Below, in pieces: positions 25,562-34,960 of a stretch of DNA of 64,000 nucleotides. Where the stretch lies: positions 2,232,001-2,296,000 of the forward strand of contig NZ_OZ255835.1 in assembly GCF_965277665.1 (NCBI RefSeq), in the 5' to 3' direction. The DNA is from Lichenicoccus sp965277665. GTDB taxonomy: Bacteria > Pseudomonadota > Alphaproteobacteria > Acetobacterales > Acetobacteraceae. The position numbers and the translations under genes were made by a program. The first letter of the stretch is position 1. The number at the start of each line of letters is the position of its first letter. The notes beneath the pieces are model-generated. The model made no database searches, was not told where the DNA came from, and saw nothing but the letters and a program-made list of their open reading frames with translations.

Positions 25562-27730
25562 TTATACCAGCGCCTCCGCCGGGGCGCGATGCAGCGCCAG
25601 CAGGCGGTCGAGGCCACCGGCATCGCCCAGCACCGCCGCGCGCTCGCGTGGCGCGAGCCCGGCGAGCGCCGCCACCAGCGTGTCCGCCTCGGCCAGCCTG
25701 GCGAGTCCCATCAACAGATCGGCGTCCGGCGCCCCTTCGCCCCGCTGCCTTGGCGGCGGCAGCATCGCGCGATGGGCCGCCAGCAGCGCCGGATCGCGCA
25801 GCAGCACCTCAAGCGGATCGGCCGGAGTGCAGCCTTCCAGCTCGCGCGCGAGGGCATTCGCCCGCGCCAGGATCGGCGGTGTCGCGACCTCCTCGGGGAT
25901 GCGCAGCAAGCCGAGCCGCGCCAGCCCCAGGCCCGGGGCGCGGTCGGCGGTGACGGCAGCCAGCGGCACCGCCAGCACCAGCCCGAGCAGCACCGGCGTC
26001 ATCCACAGGAACAAGGCCGGTGACACCGTCCAGGCGATCGCGGTGAGGCACACGCCGAACAGCATGTGCTGCCAGTACGCCCGCCACACGTCGCCGAGCG
26101 GCACCCGGCCGTCGTCGCGGCGCTGGGCGTTCCAGCCGCTGTCTCGCCCGGCCAGGATCGAGACCACGCCGCCGGTCTGGATCAGCATGGCGATCGGCGC
26201 GATCAGCCCGCCGATCAGGGTCTCGAGCAGCAGCGAGACCAGCGCTCGCCACGCGCCGCCGGTGCCGCGCCGGGCCGCCCGGTCGAACAGCAGCGCGATC
26301 CAGGCGAGCAGCTTCGGCATCAGCAGGATCGCCATGGTGCCGATGAACACGTATCGCGCCAGCACCGGATCGACCCGCGGCCAGTTCGGGAACAGCGACT
26401 TGCCGGCGCCGAAATATTCCGGCCGCACAAAGTGCGACTGCACCGAGATCGCGATGCCGCACAGCAGGAACACCAGCCAGAGCGGCGAGGTCACGTACGA
26501 GCCGATGCCCATCATCAGGTGCAGCCGGCTGACCCAGTGCAGCCCGCGCGCCGGCAGCACGCGGGCGTGCTGCAGGTTGCCCTGGCACCAGCGCCGGTCG
26601 CGTATGGCGATGTCGGTGAGCGAGGGCGGGCTCTCCTCGTAGGAACCCGGCAACCCGGGCACCATGTGGATCGCCCAGCCGGCGCGGCGCAGCAGCGCCG
26701 CCTCGACGAAGTCGTGGCTCAGGATATGGCCGCCGAACGGCTTTCGCCCCGGCAGCGTCGGCAGCCCGGCCTGCTCGGCGAAGGCGCGGGTGCGGATGAT
26801 GGCGTTGTGGCCCCAGTAGTTGCCCTCCGAGCCGTGCCACCAGGCGATGCCATCGGCGATCATCGGGCCGTACACCCGGCCGGCGAACTGCTGCATGCGG
26901 GCGAACAGGGTGGTGCCATTGACGATCACCGGCAGCGTCTGGATCAGCGCCACCCCGGGATGACGCTGCATGGCGCCGGCAAGGCGCACGATGGTGCCCC
27001 CATCCATCACGCTGTCGGCGTCCAGCGTCATCATCTGCGGATAGGCCGCCCCGAACCGGCGCACCCAGTCGGCGATGTTGCCGGCCTTGCGCTCGGTGTT
27101 GCTGGCGCGCCGGCGGTAGAACACCCGGTCCCCGGCGACGGCGATCCGCCGGCGCAGCCCCAGGAAGGCGGCCTCCTCGGCGATCCAGACATCGGCGTCG
27201 GTGGTGTCCGACAGGATGAAGACGTCGAAGGCGTCGAGCCGCCCGGTGGCGTCAAGGCTCTCGATGATCGCCTGCAGGCCGGCCATCACCCGCGCCGGGT
27301 TCTCGTTGTAGGTCGGCATCAGCAGCGCCGTCCGCACGGCGAGGTCCGGCAGCGGCCCGTCCCGGGTGATTCCGAGAGCAAGGCCGCCGCCGCGCCCGAG
27401 CAGCGCCACGAAGCCCGCGACCGCGCTGGTAAAGGCGAGCGCGATCCAGGCGAACAGCACCACGAACAGCAGCAGCACGACGATGCCGAGCACCGAGGGC
27501 CCGGCGCCGTTGAGCACCAGATACATCTCCCGGGCCGCGGCCAGGGTGAGCAGGATCGCGCTGCCGATCACCAGCAACCGTCGCAACCCGATCAGCCGCG
27601 GCGCGGTGGCCGGGTGCGGCGGACGGGGCGGCGCGTGGCCGAGCGACTGCGGCTGCATCGCCAGCGGCGCCGCCGGCGGCAGGAACGGCGCCTGGCCTGC
27701 CACGGTTAACGTACCCAGCGCGACAGCCAC
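25562..27730 (-). CDS. opgH: glucans biosynthesis glucosyltransferase H
   Basis: A family 2 glycosyltransferase of the inner membrane, 722 residues, that polymerises UDP-glucose into osmoregulated periplasmic glucan. Two N-terminal helices precede the catalytic domain with MPTYNENPARV, LDADSVMDGG (metal-binding Asp) and RDRRWCQGNLQH (QxxRW-like); further helices follow. The GTG at 27730 would overlap opgG by 25 bases; a GTG at 27703, three bases after the opgG stop, or ATG 27658 are equally possible. The pair opgG-opgH is the standard order. Confidence 0.93.
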   Translation of the reverse strand: MAVALGTLTVAGQAPFLPPAAPLAMQPQSLGHAPPRPPHPATAPRLIGLRRLLVIGSAILLTLAAAREMYLVLNGAGPSVLGIVVLLLFVVLFAWIALAFTSAVAGFVALLGRGGGLALGITRDGPLPDLAVRTALLMPTYNENPARVMAGLQAIIESLDATGRLDAFDVFILSDTTDADVWIAEEAAFLGLRRRIAVAGDRVFYRRRASNTERKAGNIADWVRRFGAAYPQMMTLDADSVMDGGTIVRLAGAMQRHPGVALIQTLPVIVNGTTLFARMQQFAGRVYGPMIADGIAWWHGSEGNYWGHNAIIRTRAFAEQAGLPTLPGRKPFGGHILSHDFVEAALLRRAGWAIHMVPGLPGSYEESPPSLTDIAIRDRRWCQGNLQHARVLPARGLHWVSRLHLMMGIGSYVTSPLWLVFLLCGIAISVQSHFVRPEYFGAGKSLFPNWPRVDPVLARYVFIGTMAILLMPKLLAWIALLFDRAARRGTGGAWRALVSLLLETLIGGLIAPIAMLIQTGGVVSILAGRDSGWNAQRRDDGRVPLGDVWRAYWQHMLFGVCLTAIAWTVSPALFLWMTPVLLGLVLAVPLAAVTADRAPGLGLARLGLLRIPEEVATPPILARANALARELEGCTPADPLEVLLRDPALLAAHRAMLPPPRQRGEGAPDADLLMGLARLAEADTLVAALAGLAPRERAAVLGDAGGLDRLLALHRAPAEALV

Positions 27731-29295
27731 GTTTCGGACAGTGATTCGGTGTCGCTGTTCAGGGTGCAGTGCAGCTCGGCGCTCCTGGCGTCGCCGGGGT
27801 CGAACTGGAAGATGATGCGCCAGCCATGGATCTCCGGGTTCGGCTCCACCACGACATTGCGGATCGACCCGGCGCTGCTCCCGGCCTCGGCATGCAGCTT
27901 GGCATCCGGCGGCAGCGACTTCAACGCGTCGCCGGTGAAGTCGATCGCAACGATCCGGCCCTTATGATCGTCAGCGGCTCCCGCCCGGGTCTGCGCGACA
28001 CGGGCACGCTTCGTGGCCCACGGATTGTCCCAGCACCAGTGCATCCGGTAGGTGAAGGCGTATTCGCCGGCGGCGTTCAGCTTCTCCCTGGGGCGCCAGA
28101 ACGCCACGATGTTGTCGTTGACCTCGTTCGGCGTCGGCAGCTCGACCAGGTCCACCGCGCCCTCGCCCCAGTCGCCGATCGGCTCGATCCACAGGCTGGG
28201 GCGGCGCTCGTAGTTCAGCGCCAGGTCCTGGAAGTCGGCCCACGCGCGCTTGCGCTGCATCAGGCCGAAGCCGTGCGGACTGCTCGCATCGAACGCCGAG
28301 AATTGCAGGTCCACCGGATTGACCAGCGGACGCCAGAGCTGGTCGCCATGCCCGGTCCACACCGACAGCCCCTCGCTGTCATGCGCCGCCGGCCGCCAGT
28401 CATCGACGCGGGAGCGGTCGTTGGCGTCGAAATAGAACATGCCGGTCAGCGGCGCGATGCCGCTCTCATGCAGGTCGTGGCGCGGGTAGAGCGTGCTCTC
28501 GACATCGAAGATGGTCTCGTCCCCGGGCCTGATCGAGAACCGGAACGCGCCGGCGAGGCCCGGACTGTCGAGCAGCGCGTGCACCACCACCGACGGGCTG
28601 CCGGGTTGCGGCCGCTCCAGCCAGAAGGCGGTGAAGAGCGGGAACTCCTCGCCGCGGTCACTCCCGGTGCCGTTGGCGAAGCCACGCGCCGACAGGCCGT
28701 ACGCCTGCCCCTTCGCCACCGCGCGGAAATACGACGCACCCTGGAACACGCACAGCTCGTCGAAATAATCCGGCCGGTTCAGCGGCGCGTGGATGCGAAA
28801 GCCCGAGAAGCCGATATCCTCGGTGACGCGAAGCGACTGGTCATCGTAGCTGAACAGGTCGGGGTCGTACGGAACACGCTCCGCCCGGCCGCCCGCCACC
28901 TCGAAGATGTCGATGCGGGGTCGGTACAGGAAGCCGCGTGGCAGGAATTCGACCTTGAAGGGCAGGTTCAGGCCCTGCCAGAGCGCCCGGCTCTTCTGGG
29001 TGCGGATGCCGCGATACTGGTCGAAGTTCAGCGCATCGATCGGCTTCGGCAGCCTGGTATCCGGCGCCTGGTAGGACCGGCGCGCGAGGTCCTGCGCCAG
29101 CCGACGTACGGTTGCGGCATCGAACGGCCCGGGCTGCGGATGCGCCGCCTTGGCGGACGCATCGGCGGCGAAAGCGGGCACGGTGCCCAGGGCGCCGGCG
29201 AGTGACGCTCCGGCACCTGCTGCGATGATGGTGCGGCGACGAAGCAGAGCGGCGAGCGGAGATGGCGGCAGAGGCGGCAAGCGGACGTCCTTCAT
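27706..29295 (-). CDS. opgG: glucan biosynthesis protein G/D (periplasmic)
   Basis: A 529-residue periplasmic protein needed for branching and release of osmoregulated glucans. The N-terminus shows a twin-arginine-like signal (RRRTIIAAGAGASLAGALG, cleavage near AFA-AD), more like OpgD than Sec-exported OpgG. Conserved segments include FDQYRGIRTQKSRALW, FLYRPRIDIFEV, ELCVFQGASYFRAVAKGQ and YGLSARGFANGTG. It is directly upstream of opgH. Confidence 0.93.
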   Translation of the reverse strand: MKDVRLPPLPPSPLAALLRRRTIIAAGAGASLAGALGTVPAFAADASAKAAHPQPGPFDAATVRRLAQDLARRSYQAPDTRLPKPIDALNFDQYRGIRTQKSRALWQGLNLPFKVEFLPRGFLYRPRIDIFEVAGGRAERVPYDPDLFSYDDQSLRVTEDIGFSGFRIHAPLNRPDYFDELCVFQGASYFRAVAKGQAYGLSARGFANGTGSDRGEEFPLFTAFWLERPQPGSPSVVVHALLDSPGLAGAFRFSIRPGDETIFDVESTLYPRHDLHESGIAPLTGMFYFDANDRSRVDDWRPAAHDSEGLSVWTGHGDQLWRPLVNPVDLQFSAFDASSPHGFGLMQRKRAWADFQDLALNYERRPSLWIEPIGDWGEGAVDLVELPTPNEVNDNIVAFWRPREKLNAAGEYAFTYRMHWCWDNPWATKRARVAQTRAGAADDHKGRIVAIDFTGDALKSLPPDAKLHAEAGSSAGSIRNVVVEPNPEIHGWRIIFQFDPGDARSAELHCTLNSDTESLSETWLSRWVR

Positions 29296-29416
29296 CGGAG
29301 GCGGGCCGGTGCGCCCGGACCGCGCTGGCGCGAGCGTCGCACCGCCTTATGCCATCACAATGGCCGAAGAATAACGTTTTGCCGGCGAGGCCGGCACCAG
29401 GCCGGACGCCACACCG

Positions 29417-29575
29417 TTAATGCGTGACGTTATCCCCGATCACGCCGTTCGGCAGCGTGCCGGTCAGCGGCGGGTTGCCGTTATGCAGCCGATCGTTCGA
29501 GATCTGCCTCGGCGGCGTGTTCGGAGTACACGCGGCAAGCAAGCCGAGGCCAAGCATCAAGGCAACGATCTTCAC
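29417..29575 (-). CDS. small lipoprotein
   Basis: A 52-residue peptide starting at GTG 29575 with ACAGGAG eight bases upstream. Residues 1-15 form a lipoprotein signal with lipobox LLAAC; the mature part is TPNTPPRQISNDRLHNGN and so on. A longer frame to 29725 exists, but the strong ribosome-binding site and lipobox favour this start. Function unknown; it lies between opgG and the divergent porin. Confidence 0.7.
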   Translation of the reverse strand: MKIVALMLGLGLLAACTPNTPPRQISNDRLHNGNPPLTGTLPNGVIGDNVTH

Positions 29576-29829
29576 TGCGGTTCTCCTGTCGGAACCAGTG
29601 GTTCCAGTGCAGCCATTCAAAACGACAAGCCGAGGCCGGTCCAGACATGCCGGCCGCCACCGCGCGCGATCGGCCGCCGAACGCCATTTCCATTGGTCCT
29701 GTGTCATTATTGCATCATCGGACACGCGGCCGTGAAAGGACGTCTTGATAAATCGACGCCGGTCCGACTACGAAATGTCGACCGGGCTGTTCAATGGCCC
29801 ATTCACATACGGACACCGTGGATTTCGGT
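29576..29829. other. intergenic region upstream of the small lipoprotein and porin
   Basis: About 250 bases between divergent genes. Apart from the lipoprotein ribosome-binding site near 29581 and moderately AT-rich stretches near 29700-29715 (TGTCATTATTGCATCATCGG), I see no convincing RNA, repeat or coding frame. Confidence 0.4.
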
Positions 29830-31581
29830 ATGCGCAGAAACAACGCCTCGAGAGCCTCCCTGCTGGCCGGCGCTGCGCTGGCCGGCGCCGCGCTCGCGCA
29901 TGCGGCTCCGAGCCGGGCCGACGATACCGGTGCCCAAATCAGCGCGATCGAGAAGCAGATACGCAACCTGCAGGGCGAGCTCGGCCGCATGAAGCGCAGC
30001 CTGGCGAAGCGCGACGCCGATGTGCGCGCAGCCCGCGCGGAAGCCGAGGCCGCGAACCGCCAGGCGATGTCGGTGTCGCAACGCATCACCAACGGCACCG
30101 GCCAGCCGCTGGCGCCGCAGCCGCTATCGGCGCCGCCCGGCTACATGCTGGGGCCGGCCGGACCCGGGGGCATTCCGAAATACGGTCCCTACGTCAATGT
30201 CGGCGGCGTGCCCACGCCGGTGATCTATCCCGGCCCGAAGCTGAACCGGGGCCAGTTCGAGCTGCTGGGCGTGCGGGTGACGCTCGGCGGCTTCATCACC
30301 GCGGACAGCATCATCCGGTCGCGCAACGAGACCCTCGACATCGCCAGCAACTTCAACAACACCATCCCGTACGCGAGCAGCCCGAACTACCACACGCCGG
30401 AGTTCCGCGAGTCGAGCCGCGCCAGCCGCGTCTCGCTGCTGGTCGAAGCCGACGCGGACCCCGTGACCAAGCTCACCGCATACTGGGAGGCGGACTTCCA
30501 GGGCGCCGGCTCCAGCTCGAACTCGGGCGAGAGCAACAGCTACGTGCTGCGCGAACGCCAGCTCTACGCGCAGATTTCCCGCAACGACTGGGACTTCTAC
30601 GTGCTCGGCGGGCAGTCCTATTCGCTGCTGACGCAGAACCGCATCGGCATCATACCGCGCCAGGAGAACACGCCGCTCACCATCGATGCCCAGTTCGTGC
30701 CCGGCTTCGTCTGGACCCGCAATGTCGGCATCCGCTTCGTCAAGGGCTTCGACGATGACCGGTTCGATCTCGGCCTGTCGTTCGAGAGCCCGCAGGCGAG
30801 CTACTTCACCGGCGGCAACGGCACCGGCTCGCTCGACGGCACCGTGGATGCCACCAACACCGGCAGCGGCACGCTGAACCCCGACACCAGCTATTCCGAC
30901 GATATCGCGCCCGACGTGATCCTGAAGGCGACGGCCGATCCGGGCTTGGGACACTACGAGCTGTACGGGCTTGCCCGCTTCCTGCACGACCGCACCAGCG
31001 TGATCGGCAGCGGCGACAACCACACCGTGCTGGCGGGCGGCGGCGGCGGCGACGCGATCGTGCCGCTGGTCCCGGGCAAGCTCGAACTGACCGCCAGCGT
31101 CCTGGCCGGCGAAGGCATCGGCCGGTATGGCTCGGCGCAGCTACCGGACGCCACCTTCTCGCGTACCGGGGCGCCCCAGCCGCTGCCGGAGATCATCGCG
31201 CTGGCCGGGCTGGTGGCGCACCCGGCCTCCCGGTTCGACCTCTACGCCTATGTCGGCACCGAACAGATCACCCACCGCGAGAGCTACACCGAGGGCAAGA
31301 AGGGGTACGGCTACGGCAGTCCGCTGTACAGCAATGTCGGCTGCGACACCGAGCAGCCGATCACCAGCCCGCTTGCGCAACCCTGCACCGCCAACACCTC
31401 GGGCGTGGTGCAGGGCACGCTCGGCGCCTGGTGGCGGTTCCTGCGCGGCGACTATGGCACCATGCAGACCGGCATCCAGTATTCCTACACCCGCAAGACC
31501 GCGTTCGAAGGCGTCGGCGGCAGCCCCAGCACCGACGACAACATGATCTTTCTCAGCTTCCGCTACCTGCCGTTCCAGTAG
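29830..31581 (+). CDS. outer-membrane porin-like protein (DcaP-like)
   Basis: A 583-residue exported protein. Signal peptide residues 1-31 (SLLAGAALAGAALAHAAPSR). Residues about 35-85 form a coiled coil (ISAIEKQIRNLQGELGRMKR, then Ala/Arg-rich), as in trimeric porins, followed by a beta-barrel beginning FELLGVRVTLGGFITADSI and ending in an aromatic strand FLSFRYLPFQ. Residue pattern and C-terminal Phe-rich strand fit DcaP/porin superfamily proteins. An ATG at 29794 is in frame but would displace the signal peptide. Confidence 0.75.
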   Translation: MRRNNASRASLLAGAALAGAALAHAAPSRADDTGAQISAIEKQIRNLQGELGRMKRSLAKRDADVRAARAEAEAANRQAMSVSQRITNGTGQPLAPQPLSAPPGYMLGPAGPGGIPKYGPYVNVGGVPTPVIYPGPKLNRGQFELLGVRVTLGGFITADSIIRSRNETLDIASNFNNTIPYASSPNYHTPEFRESSRASRVSLLVEADADPVTKLTAYWEADFQGAGSSSNSGESNSYVLRERQLYAQISRNDWDFYVLGGQSYSLLTQNRIGIIPRQENTPLTIDAQFVPGFVWTRNVGIRFVKGFDDDRFDLGLSFESPQASYFTGGNGTGSLDGTVDATNTGSGTLNPDTSYSDDIAPDVILKATADPGLGHYELYGLARFLHDRTSVIGSGDNHTVLAGGGGGDAIVPLVPGKLELTASVLAGEGIGRYGSAQLPDATFSRTGAPQPLPEIIALAGLVAHPASRFDLYAYVGTEQITHRESYTEGKKGYGYGSPLYSNVGCDTEQPITSPLAQPCTANTSGVVQGTLGAWWRFLRGDYGTMQTGIQYSYTRKTAFEGVGGSPSTDDNMIFLSFRYLPFQ

Positions 31582-31715
31582 AGGCTACTCGCAAACACCT
31601 ATTGCTGGCGATCCGACGCGCCTTTCCTGCGCTCCGCTGCGGTGCTCGGAAAGTCACGCCGGGCGCGGCCTCAAGCGGCCGCTCTCATCCAGCACCAGGC
31701 GTTTTCGAGCAGCCT
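31582..31715 (+). repeat. 3'-end palindromic element, copy 5
   Basis: Starts at the base after the porin stop. Arms AGGCTACTCGCAAACACCT and AGGCGTTTTCGAGCAGCCT are imperfect inverted repeats. The interior reads GCGATCCGACGCGCCTTTCC, then the gene-distal CTCTCATCCAGC. The convergent VOC gene ends 28 bases further right. Confidence 0.88.
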
Positions 31716-31743
31716 CCTGGGGGCCAGTAGCGAGTAGATGGAT

Positions 31744-32136
31744 TCAGCCGGCGTAGCAGGAGATTTCGATCAGGTTGCCGTCCGGGTCATGGCAATAGAC
31801 CGACACCGTGGGGCCTAGCGCGCCCAGGCGCTCGACCGGGCCTTCGGTCACGGTGACGCCGCAGATCTGCAGGTGCTCGATGATGTCCTCGGTGCGTACC
31901 GCGGTCACGAAGCACAGGTCCTGGCAGCCCGGAATGGCGTCGTCGGCGGTGATCCAGCCTTCGGTGCCATAGGGCCGCAGGTTGACCTTCTGGCCACCGA
32001 ACTTCAGCGCGCACCGGTTGTTGCGGCCATACTCCTCGCGCTCCATGCCGAGCACGCGCTGGTACCATGACGCGGTGATCTCGACGTCGCGGCAGGTGAT
32101 GACGATGTGGTCGAGGCGGTCGACGGTGAAGCGCAT
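31744..32136 (-). CDS. VOC-family protein (glyoxalase/dioxygenase fold)
   Basis: A 130-residue single-domain protein: LDHIVITCRDVEITASWYQR at the N-terminus, CQDLCFVT in the middle and YCHDPDGNLIEISCYAG at the C-terminus, which provide His/Glu positions for a metal site. Its ATG overlaps the fumarase stop (TGATG), so the two are probably translated together. The substrate is unknown. Confidence 0.85.
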   Translation of the reverse strand: MRFTVDRLDHIVITCRDVEITASWYQRVLGMEREEYGRNNRCALKFGGQKVNLRPYGTEGWITADDAIPGCQDLCFVTAVRTEDIIEHLQICGVTVTEGPVERLGALGPTVSVYCHDPDGNLIEISCYAG

Positions 32137-33791
32137 CAGGTCAAACCGTCATAGAAATCGTTGCCCTTGTCGTCGATGACGATGAAGGCGGGAAAATTCT
32201 CGACCTCGATCCGCCAGACCGCTTCCATGCCGAGCTCGGGATATTCCAGCGTCTCGACGCGGCGGATGCAGTCCTGCGCGAGGCGCGCCGCCGCGCCGCC
32301 GACCGAGCCGAGATAGAAGCCGCCGAAGCGCCGGCAGGCCTCCCTGACCGAATTGGAGCGGTTGCCCTTGGCCAGCATGACGAACGAGCCGCCGGCTTCC
32401 TGCAGGCTGGCCACGTAGCTGTCCATGCGTCCGGCCGTGGTCGGACCGAACGATCCGGTCGGCATGCCCTCGGGCGTCTTGGCCGGTCCCGCATAATAGA
32501 CCGGGTGGTCGCGCAGATAGTCCGGCACGCCCTCGCCGCGATCCAGCCGCTCCTTGAACTTGGCGTGCGCGATGTCGCGCGCCACCACGACGGTCCCGGT
32601 GAGCGACAGCCGGGTCTTCACCGGATGGCGCGAAAGCTGCGCCCGGATTTCGCGCATCGGCCGGTTGAGATCGACCGCGACCACCTCGCCGCCGAGCGCC
32701 GCGTCGGTCGCCTCGGGCAGGTAGTGCGCGGGGTCGGCCTCGAGCTGTTCGAGGAAGATGCCCTGGGGGGTGATCTTGGCCTTGATCTGGCGGTCGGCCG
32801 AGCACGACACGCCGATGCCGACCGGCAGGCTGGCGCCGTGCCGCGGCAGCCGGATCACCCGCACGTCGTGGCAGAAATACTTGCCGCCGAACTGCGCGCC
32901 GATGCCGAGCCGCTGGGTCAGCCGGTGCACCTCGGCTTCGAGCTCGACATCGCGAAAGGCGTGGCCGAGCTTGCTGCCCTCGCGCGGCAATCCGTCGAGC
33001 CACCTGGTCGAGGCGAGCTTGACGGTCTTGAGCGTGAGTTCCGCCGAGGTGCCGCCGATCGCGATCGCCAGGTGGTAGGGCGGGCAGGCCGAGGTGCCCA
33101 GCGTGCGTATCTTGGTCCCCAGCCAGTCGAGCAGCTTCGCGGGAGAGGCCAGCAGCGCCCGCGTCTCCTGGAACAGGAAGGTCTTGTTGGCCGAGCCGCC
33201 GCCCTTGGCGATGAACATCAGGTGCAGCTCGTCGGCATGATGCTCGCCGGGAGCCGCCGCGATGTCGAACTGCACCGGCAGGTTGTTGCCGGTATTGACC
33301 TCGTCGAACATGGTCAGCGGCGCCATCTGCGAGTAGCGCAGGTTGGTCTCGGTATAGGTGCGGTGCACGCCGTACGAGAGCGCCGCCTCCTCGTCGCCCT
33401 CGACCCAGACGCGCTGGCCCTTCTTGCCGAACACGATCGCGGTGCCGGTATCCTGGCACATCGGCAGCACGCCGCCGGCGGCGATCGCGGCGTTCTTGAG
33501 CAGATCCAGTGCCACGAAACGGTCGTTCGCCGACGCGTCCGGATCATCGAGGATGCGTCGCAGCTGGGCCAGGTGGCCGGGCCGCAGCAGGTGGCTCACG
33601 TCGCGGAACGCTTGTGCCGCGAGTTCGGTCAGCGCCTCGGGCTGCACCTGCAGCACGGTGCGGCCGGCCACCTGCATCGTGCAGACGCCGGCGAGGTCGA
33701 GCCGGCGCCACGGCGTCGCATCGTCGGCCAGCGGGAACATCGGCGTGTAGGCGAAGTCGCGAGGGGCGCCCCGGGGCGGTATCGCGTTCAT
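32136..33791 (-). CDS. fumarate hydratase class I (4Fe-4S)
   Basis: A 551-residue oxygen-sensitive fumarase of the FumA/FumB type that converts fumarate to malate. The N-terminal domain has GGVLPMCQDTGTAIVFGKKG with a cluster Cys and the catalytic region; the C-terminal domain has FGPTTAGRMDSYV and MLAKGNRS. It would work after the sdhCDAB complex encoded in this window. ATG 33791 has AGGTGA upstream; a GTG at 33800 would add three residues. VOC gene overlaps its end. Confidence 0.94.
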   Translation of the reverse strand: MNAIPPRGAPRDFAYTPMFPLADDATPWRRLDLAGVCTMQVAGRTVLQVQPEALTELAAQAFRDVSHLLRPGHLAQLRRILDDPDASANDRFVALDLLKNAAIAAGGVLPMCQDTGTAIVFGKKGQRVWVEGDEEAALSYGVHRTYTETNLRYSQMAPLTMFDEVNTGNNLPVQFDIAAAPGEHHADELHLMFIAKGGGSANKTFLFQETRALLASPAKLLDWLGTKIRTLGTSACPPYHLAIAIGGTSAELTLKTVKLASTRWLDGLPREGSKLGHAFRDVELEAEVHRLTQRLGIGAQFGGKYFCHDVRVIRLPRHGASLPVGIGVSCSADRQIKAKITPQGIFLEQLEADPAHYLPEATDAALGGEVVAVDLNRPMREIRAQLSRHPVKTRLSLTGTVVVARDIAHAKFKERLDRGEGVPDYLRDHPVYYAGPAKTPEGMPTGSFGPTTAGRMDSYVASLQEAGGSFVMLAKGNRSNSVREACRRFGGFYLGSVGGAAARLAQDCIRRVETLEYPELGMEAVWRIEVENFPAFIVIDDKGNDFYDGLT

Positions 33792-33821
33792 CTCATTCAC
33801 CTGGGCCTCGTCCAGGCCGGT

Positions 33822-34424
33822 TCAACTGCCGGTCGGGCCGCGCCGCCTGAAGGCATCGAGGCTGACCACCTGCGGGGTCGCGTCCGGCTCCGCTGCCTCG
33901 GTGTCCGCGGGTTCGGCCGCCGGCACCAGCGCCGGCTCGGGCTGGCGGTCGGCCGAAGTTGCCGGCTTCGAGCCGGCGTTGACCAATGCCGCCGCGTCGC
34001 CAGGCGGGGTGAAGCGCAGCACCATGCGAACCTGCGGATCGGCAAAGCCGGTGATGGCGGTGAACGGGATCACCAGCGTCGAGGGGATGCCGCCGAACGA
34101 CAGGCCGACGCTCATCACCGCGTCCGCCGCATCCACCTTGAGGTCCCAGAACTGGTGCTGCAGGACGATGGTCATCTCCTGCGGATACTGCGCGCGCAGC
34201 CGGTCCGGAATCGCCACGCCGGGGGCCGCGGTCAGGAAGGTGAGGTAGAAATGGTGCTGGCCCGGCAGCCCCTCGTCGCGCGCGAAGGCCAGCGCGTTGA
34301 CCATGACCTGGCGGTAGGCGTCCTCGACCCAGCGCTCGTACGGCAGCAGGCTCGGCGGCAGCCCCGGATCGTCCTCGCCCCCGGTCGCACCGGCCGGGCC
34401 GTCGCCGTCGAATTCGTCGCTCAT
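33822..34424 (-). CDS. sspB: ClpXP adaptor SspB (alpha type)
   Basis: A 200-residue adaptor that binds ssrA-tagged proteins and hands them to ClpXP. The substrate-binding domain spans residues about 28-135 (YERWVEDAYRQVMVNALAFA, FYLTFLTAAPGVAIPDRLRA, MTIVLQHQFWDL, FGGIPSTLVIPFTAITGFAD). A disordered Ala/Pro/Glu linker leads to the ClpX-binding tail VVSLDAFRRR. It lies directly downstream of the tmRNA gene on the same strand, which links the tag-maker and tag-reader physically. Confidence 0.94.
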   Translation of the reverse strand: MSDEFDGDGPAGATGGEDDPGLPPSLLPYERWVEDAYRQVMVNALAFARDEGLPGQHHFYLTFLTAAPGVAIPDRLRAQYPQEMTIVLQHQFWDLKVDAADAVMSVGLSFGGIPSTLVIPFTAITGFADPQVRMVLRFTPPGDAAALVNAGSKPATSADRQPEPALVPAAEPADTEAAEPDATPQVVSLDAFRRRGPTGS

Positions 34425-34483
34425 CGGCCTCTCCGTGGTGGCTACCGCTCCGGGACCTTCATCTGTTGCCATGCCCCCCTTGC

Positions 34484-34930
34484 GACCACAAGGCCGGTGG
34501 TCCCGCCAGGAAAGGGGCCGGGTTCGCAACAGCCCCGGGGTTCGCCGTAGCCTCTCACGACGGCAAGAACAGTGGGGGGGCTTCTGTTGCCCGGTGCCCC
34601 CCCGTACCGCGCTTGTCACTTATGCAGCGACAGCGAGCGCCTCGAAGTTATCGTTGGCACCTGTGTTTTAGCCCGATAACGGCGGTACAATGCCGAGCAA
34701 AAGATGGGTCTTTACCACGCGTGTCGAGCCTGTGTCGCCCCCATGATCCCCGGCCCGGTTGCCCGATCCCGGAGGTAAGATGGTGGAGGCGCCGGGCACT
34801 GCCCCCGGGTCCACAACGATTATTCCACGCACCGTTTATCGCCATAGTCTTGCCCGAAGGCGCAACGGTTCGAATGTAGGCGCGTCCCGTGCAATAGGGA
34901 AGGGTTCAACGAACCCCGATTTGCAGCAGC
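34484..34930 (-). ncRNA. ssrA: transfer-messenger RNA, permuted two-piece alpha type
   Basis: Read on the minus strand, the acceptor piece comes first and ends with the tRNA-like CCCGGCGCCTCCACCA (CCA at 34783-34781). The coding piece begins GGGGGCGACACAGG at 34742; its GGGGGCG pairs with the acceptor CGCCTCC. The tag frame runs 34658-34620 and encodes ANDNFEALAVAA followed by TAA. A GGGGGGGC/GCCCCCCC pseudoknot stem follows near 34605-34575, and a GACCAC/GTGGTC hairpin at 34502-34484 marks the probable 3' end. The 5' end (about 34930) is estimated. Short frames on the plus strand here are shadows of the RNA. Confidence 0.93.
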
Positions 34931-34960
34931 CGCGCAGACCGGCGTGGTGAGGCGCTGCCC

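Noticed and set aside
32505..34550. A 681-codon plus-strand frame opposite fumarase and sspB
   Set aside because: It spans two well-supported genes on the other strand and reads as Arg/His/Leu-rich shadow sequence without motifs.
34759..34950. Small plus-strand protein beginning MPDPGGKMVEAPGTAPGS
   Set aside because: It is the complement of the tmRNA acceptor piece. Similar phantom proteins arise wherever this RNA is translated by mistake.
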